Part shown: positions 5,959 through 7,609 of the stretch, piece after piece
Position numbering within the stretch: position 1 is the first letter of the stretch
Layout of the letters: every line of letters starts with the position of its first letter
NCBI GenBank assembly: GCA_030636965.1
Contig: DAOVVW010000032.1
Location: 1 to 7,609 of the forward strand
From: Pseudomonadota bacterium
GTDB lineage: Bacteria > BMS3Abin14
Direction: 5' to 3'
Length of the DNA stretch: 7,609 nt
Position numbers and translations under genes: made by a program
The notes under the pieces: model-generated
The model's database searches: none
The model's input: the letters and a program-made list of their open reading frames with translations, nothing else
Told to the model about the DNA's origin: nothing

Positions 5959-6048
5959 CTGGAAGTACGTTCCAGCACTGATTGGCCAATACTCCCTAAT
6001 TATCAACATGTTGCGATGTCAAAAAAGTGGTTTATTGGCCAAATTTGG
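5959..6048. promoter_or_regulatory. Palindrome cluster just past the promoter (possible operators)
   Basis: Three kinds of dyad are present. CTGGAA-gtacg-TTCCAG (5959-5975) sits at or just after the predicted transcription start. ATTGGCCAAT (5981-5990) is a perfect 10-bp palindrome. Its 9-base core ATTGGCCAA recurs at 6034-6042, 53 bp away, which is close to five helical turns. The second copy overlaps another perfect palindrome, CCAAATTTGG (6039-6048). Such paired, in-phase sites are typical of repressors that loop or bind cooperatively, but no regulator gene is in the window. Confidence 0.45.
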
Positions 6049-6077
6049 TGTCTGGAAACGGGTATTACCGAAATAAT

Positions 6078-6345
6078 GCTCCGCCATTAGCGGGGCCAGG
6101 CTGCACGACATAATCCCTTGTGAAAGGAGGTGGAGCCAGACAGCCGCAGCCGAGCTGACCTTAGGAGAAAGGGTCAGCGCGGTCGAGTTTTCTCTTGTCA
6201 AAGAGAGGGCTATTTGGATTCTCAATGGACATCCGGCTACCTCTTGTTATTACCGGATGACCGACACAGCAGTACAATAAATACAGGGTTAAACATGCTC
6301 AAAGCTGCTGTGAGCTTTAACTCAGGGAAGGGAGCTTTCCTTCCC
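6078..6345 (+). ncRNA. Candidate structured 5' leader RNA of the OFA transporter
   Basis: A run of stems can be drawn. GCTCCGCC (6078-6085) pairs with GGTGGAGC (6129-6136), eight pairs with one G-T, enclosing CCTT-GTGA-AAGG (6116-6127), a GNRA-type tetraloop hairpin. GGCTGC (6099-6104) can pair with GCAGCC (6146-6151) and would form a pseudoknot with the first helix. Then come GCTGACC/GGTCAGC (6154-6178), TCTCTT/AAGAGA (6191-6206), CATCCGG/CCGGATG (6230-6259, extended by GG/CC beyond a mismatch), AAAGCT/AGCTTT (6301-6318) and GGGAAGG/CCTTCCC (6325-6345). It does not match any riboswitch consensus I can recall: a B12 box, Moco and ykkC patterns were considered and not met. A cis-regulatory RNA is the best reading; a separate small RNA is possible. 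Confidence 0.45.
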
Positions 6346-6365
6346 CCTAAATTTCGGAGGATTAG

Positions 6366-7609
6366 ATGGAACAAAATGTTGGTAATAGATGGCGGTTCGT
6401 CGGTGCGGCGCTTGTTATGCAGCTCTGTCTCGGCGTGCTCTATTCGTGGGCCGTCTTTAGAGGTCCGCTGACCTCTCTGTACGGTTGGGACAAGGTTCAG
6501 ACCATCGCCCCGTATCGATGGTCGGTTCTTATGTTCACGGTCGCAATGATCATCGCCGGTTTCTGGCAGGACAAAAAGGGACCCAAGCTGGTAGGTAGTG
6601 TGGGTGGTGCACTGATGGGAACTGGTATTCTCCTGTGCGCCTTCATCGGCAAAACTGTCGGTGGATTGATCTTTGCCTACGGTATTCTCGGCGGCCTGGG
6701 TGTTGGTTTTGCCTATGTTACGCCGATCGCGACCTGCGTGAAGTGGTTCCCGGACAAGCGTGGAATGATCGTTGGTCTCGCGGTTATGGGCTTCGGTGCA
6801 GGATCGCTGATCTTCGCACCTCTTATTGAGAAGCTGATCGGTGACAATCCCGATATGTACGCAACCACGATCCCCAGGACATTCATCATCCTGTCGGTCG
6901 TTTTCTTCATCTGCGTTATCGGTGCCGCACAGGTGTACAAGGTTCCACCCGCAGGATGGACTCCACCCGGTTGGACTCCCCCAACCGTAGCCCCTGGAAC
7001 CAAGGAAGATTACTCTCCAGGTGAGATGATAAAAACCTGGCAGTTCTATGTACTCTGGTTGATCTACTTCCTGGGAACCTCAGTGGGTATCACCGCTATC
7101 GGACAGGCGAAACCCATTATTGTTGAGCTCTCCAAGGGTGCAGCCGCCATGTCAGGTGGTACTGCTCTCGGCCTTATGTCGCTCTTTAACGGTGTCGGGC
7201 GACTGTTTTGGGGAACCACATCCGACAAGATAGGCCGAAACTTCACCACAGTTGCCATGTACGCAGGTTACATAGTTGCCTGCCTGTTCCTGCTCAGGAA
7301 CGCCACAGGCTTCTGGCCGGTTCTGGTCGGTCTGTGTGTTGTGGGCTTCTGCTACGGTGGATACCTCGCCATGATGCCCTCCTTCACCGCTGATTACTAC
7401 GGCGCGAAGAATATCGGTGCCAACTACGGCATCATGTTCACCGCCTGGGGCATCTGCGGATTTACGGTTCCGAAGTACTTCGCCGGAATCATGAAGGGCG
7501 CCAAGGAAGCCGGCAATATCGCTGCTGGATACAACCAGGTTTACTTCACCCTGGCTGTGATGTCTGTTATCGGTATCGTTCTTGCCCTCGCGGTAAGAGC
7601 ACCGACTGT
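6366..7609 (+). CDS. OFA-family major facilitator transporter (3' end outside window)
   Basis: A 414-codon open frame runs off the window end. The product is a polytopic inner-membrane MFS protein of the oxalate:formate antiporter (OFA) family. Visible marks are the first membrane helix with LGVLYSWAVF (22-31), the motif-A loop GFWQDKKGPK (65-74), GLGVGFAYVTP and WFPDKRGMIVGL (110-138), the cytoplasmic PPAGWTPPGWTPP segment (194-206), and the second motif-A loop GRLFWGTTSDKIGR (278-291). Around ten to eleven helices are present, so little is missing. Arg279 may equal the substrate-binding Arg of OxlT. The OxlT helix-11 lysine seems to be Trp361 here (FTAWG), so oxalate is not a safe guess and the substrate is likely another small carboxylate. 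The start is firm: GGAGG (6356-6360) lies 5 nt before ATG. Codons favour AAG, ATC, TTC and GGT, which suggests high expression. Confidence 0.93.
   Translation, partial: MEQNVGNRWRFVGAALVMQLCLGVLYSWAVFRGPLTSLYGWDKVQTIAPYRWSVLMFTVAMIIAGFWQDKKGPKLVGSVGGALMGTGILLCAFIGKTVGGLIFAYGILGGLGVGFAYVTPIATCVKWFPDKRGMIVGLAVMGFGAGSLIFAPLIEKLIGDNPDMYATTIPRTFIILSVVFFICVIGAAQVYKVPPAGWTPPGWTPPTVAPGTKEDYSPGEMIKTWQFYVLWLIYFLGTSVGITAIGQAKPIIVELSKGAAAMSGGTALGLMSLFNGVGRLFWGTTSDKIGRNFTTVAMYAGYIVACLFLLRNATGFWPVLVGLCVVGFCYGGYLAMMPSFTADYYGAKNIGANYGIMFTAWGICGFTVPKYFAGIMKGAKEAGNIAAGYNQVYFTLAVMSVIGIVLALAVRAPT

Larger units (their letters stand above)
5826..6365. other. 540-bp gene-free regulatory region before the transporter
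   Basis: No frame here gives a credible protein. 5826-5920 is AT-rich and I see nothing clear in it, including no terminator for the gene upstream. 5921-6048 holds a promoter and palindromes. 6078-6345 is GC-richer and full of hairpins. The final bases carry the ribosome binding site of the transporter (GGAGG, 6356-6360). A stop-free frame without ATG runs from about 6077 to 6274, but it lacks a start codon with a ribosome site and resembles nothing I recognise, so I treat it as chance. Confidence 0.7.

Noticed and set aside
6130..6152. Sequence resembling a B12 box (GAGCCAGACAGCC)
   Set aside because: The similarity is partial, and the other conserved cobalamin riboswitch blocks, such as the GCCACTG region, are missing upstream.
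6077..6274. Stop-free plus-strand frame (about 65 codons) ahead of the transporter
   Set aside because: It has no ATG near its 5' end and no start codon behind the AAAGGAGGTG site. Two frames are open in the same stretch. The segment is better explained by hairpins in a leader.
6130..6471. 113-residue plus-strand reading frame overlapping the transporter start
   Set aside because: It overlaps the well-supported transporter start in another frame, has low-complexity Arg/Ser content and no recognisable domain.

Overview
This 7.6 kb window looks like the chromosome of an anaerobic bacterium, most plausibly a deltaproteobacterial (Desulfobacterota-type) lineage. The evidence is circumstantial: a long-form HisG, a YhcC-type and a PflX/COG1313-type radical SAM protein, an OFA-family transporter, a YchF paralogue, and spacers full of heptamer-phased and hairpin repeats. 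The assignment is an inference and I hold it loosely. There are no rRNA, tRNA, transposase or CRISPR sequences. Seven protein genes are supported, two of them cut by the window ends.

Layout. 1-881 (+) is the 3' part of hflX, a ribosome-associated GTPase. It converges, with an 8-bp gap, on a YhcC/TIGR01212 radical SAM gene (890-1822, -). A divergent spacer leads to a small gene (1937-2383, +) with a Rho-N-like head, a 30-bp-periodic Pro/Ala/Glu linker and a very basic tail. That gene converges on hisG (2521-3411, -), and between them lies a long imperfect palindrome containing a likely intrinsic terminator. Upstream of hisG is a roughly 270-bp spacer with a heptamer array and a cluster of hairpins bounded by inverted ends. 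Then comes a YchF-like gene (3681-4733, -) whose P-loop has lost its lysine. Another heptamer array sits directly before a PflX-type radical SAM gene (4893-5825, +).

The last part (5826-7609) is different in style. A 540-bp gene-free stretch holds a good sigma70-type promoter (5921-5949), several palindromes that could be operators, and a chain of stable hairpins with a possible pseudoknot (6078-6345). It leads to an OFA-type major facilitator transporter (6366 to the window end) with a strong ribosome binding site and biased codon use. This looks like a separately regulated, well-expressed uptake or efflux gene with a long structured 5' leader.

The genes do not form one pathway. hflX and the ychF-like gene both belong to translation-associated P-loop families, hisG starts histidine synthesis, and the two radical SAM genes probably act in RNA or protein modification. 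The most unusual content is between and around genes: the seven-base-register repeats in three spacers, the hairpin-rich element before hisG, the transporter leader, and the degenerate YchF paralogue.
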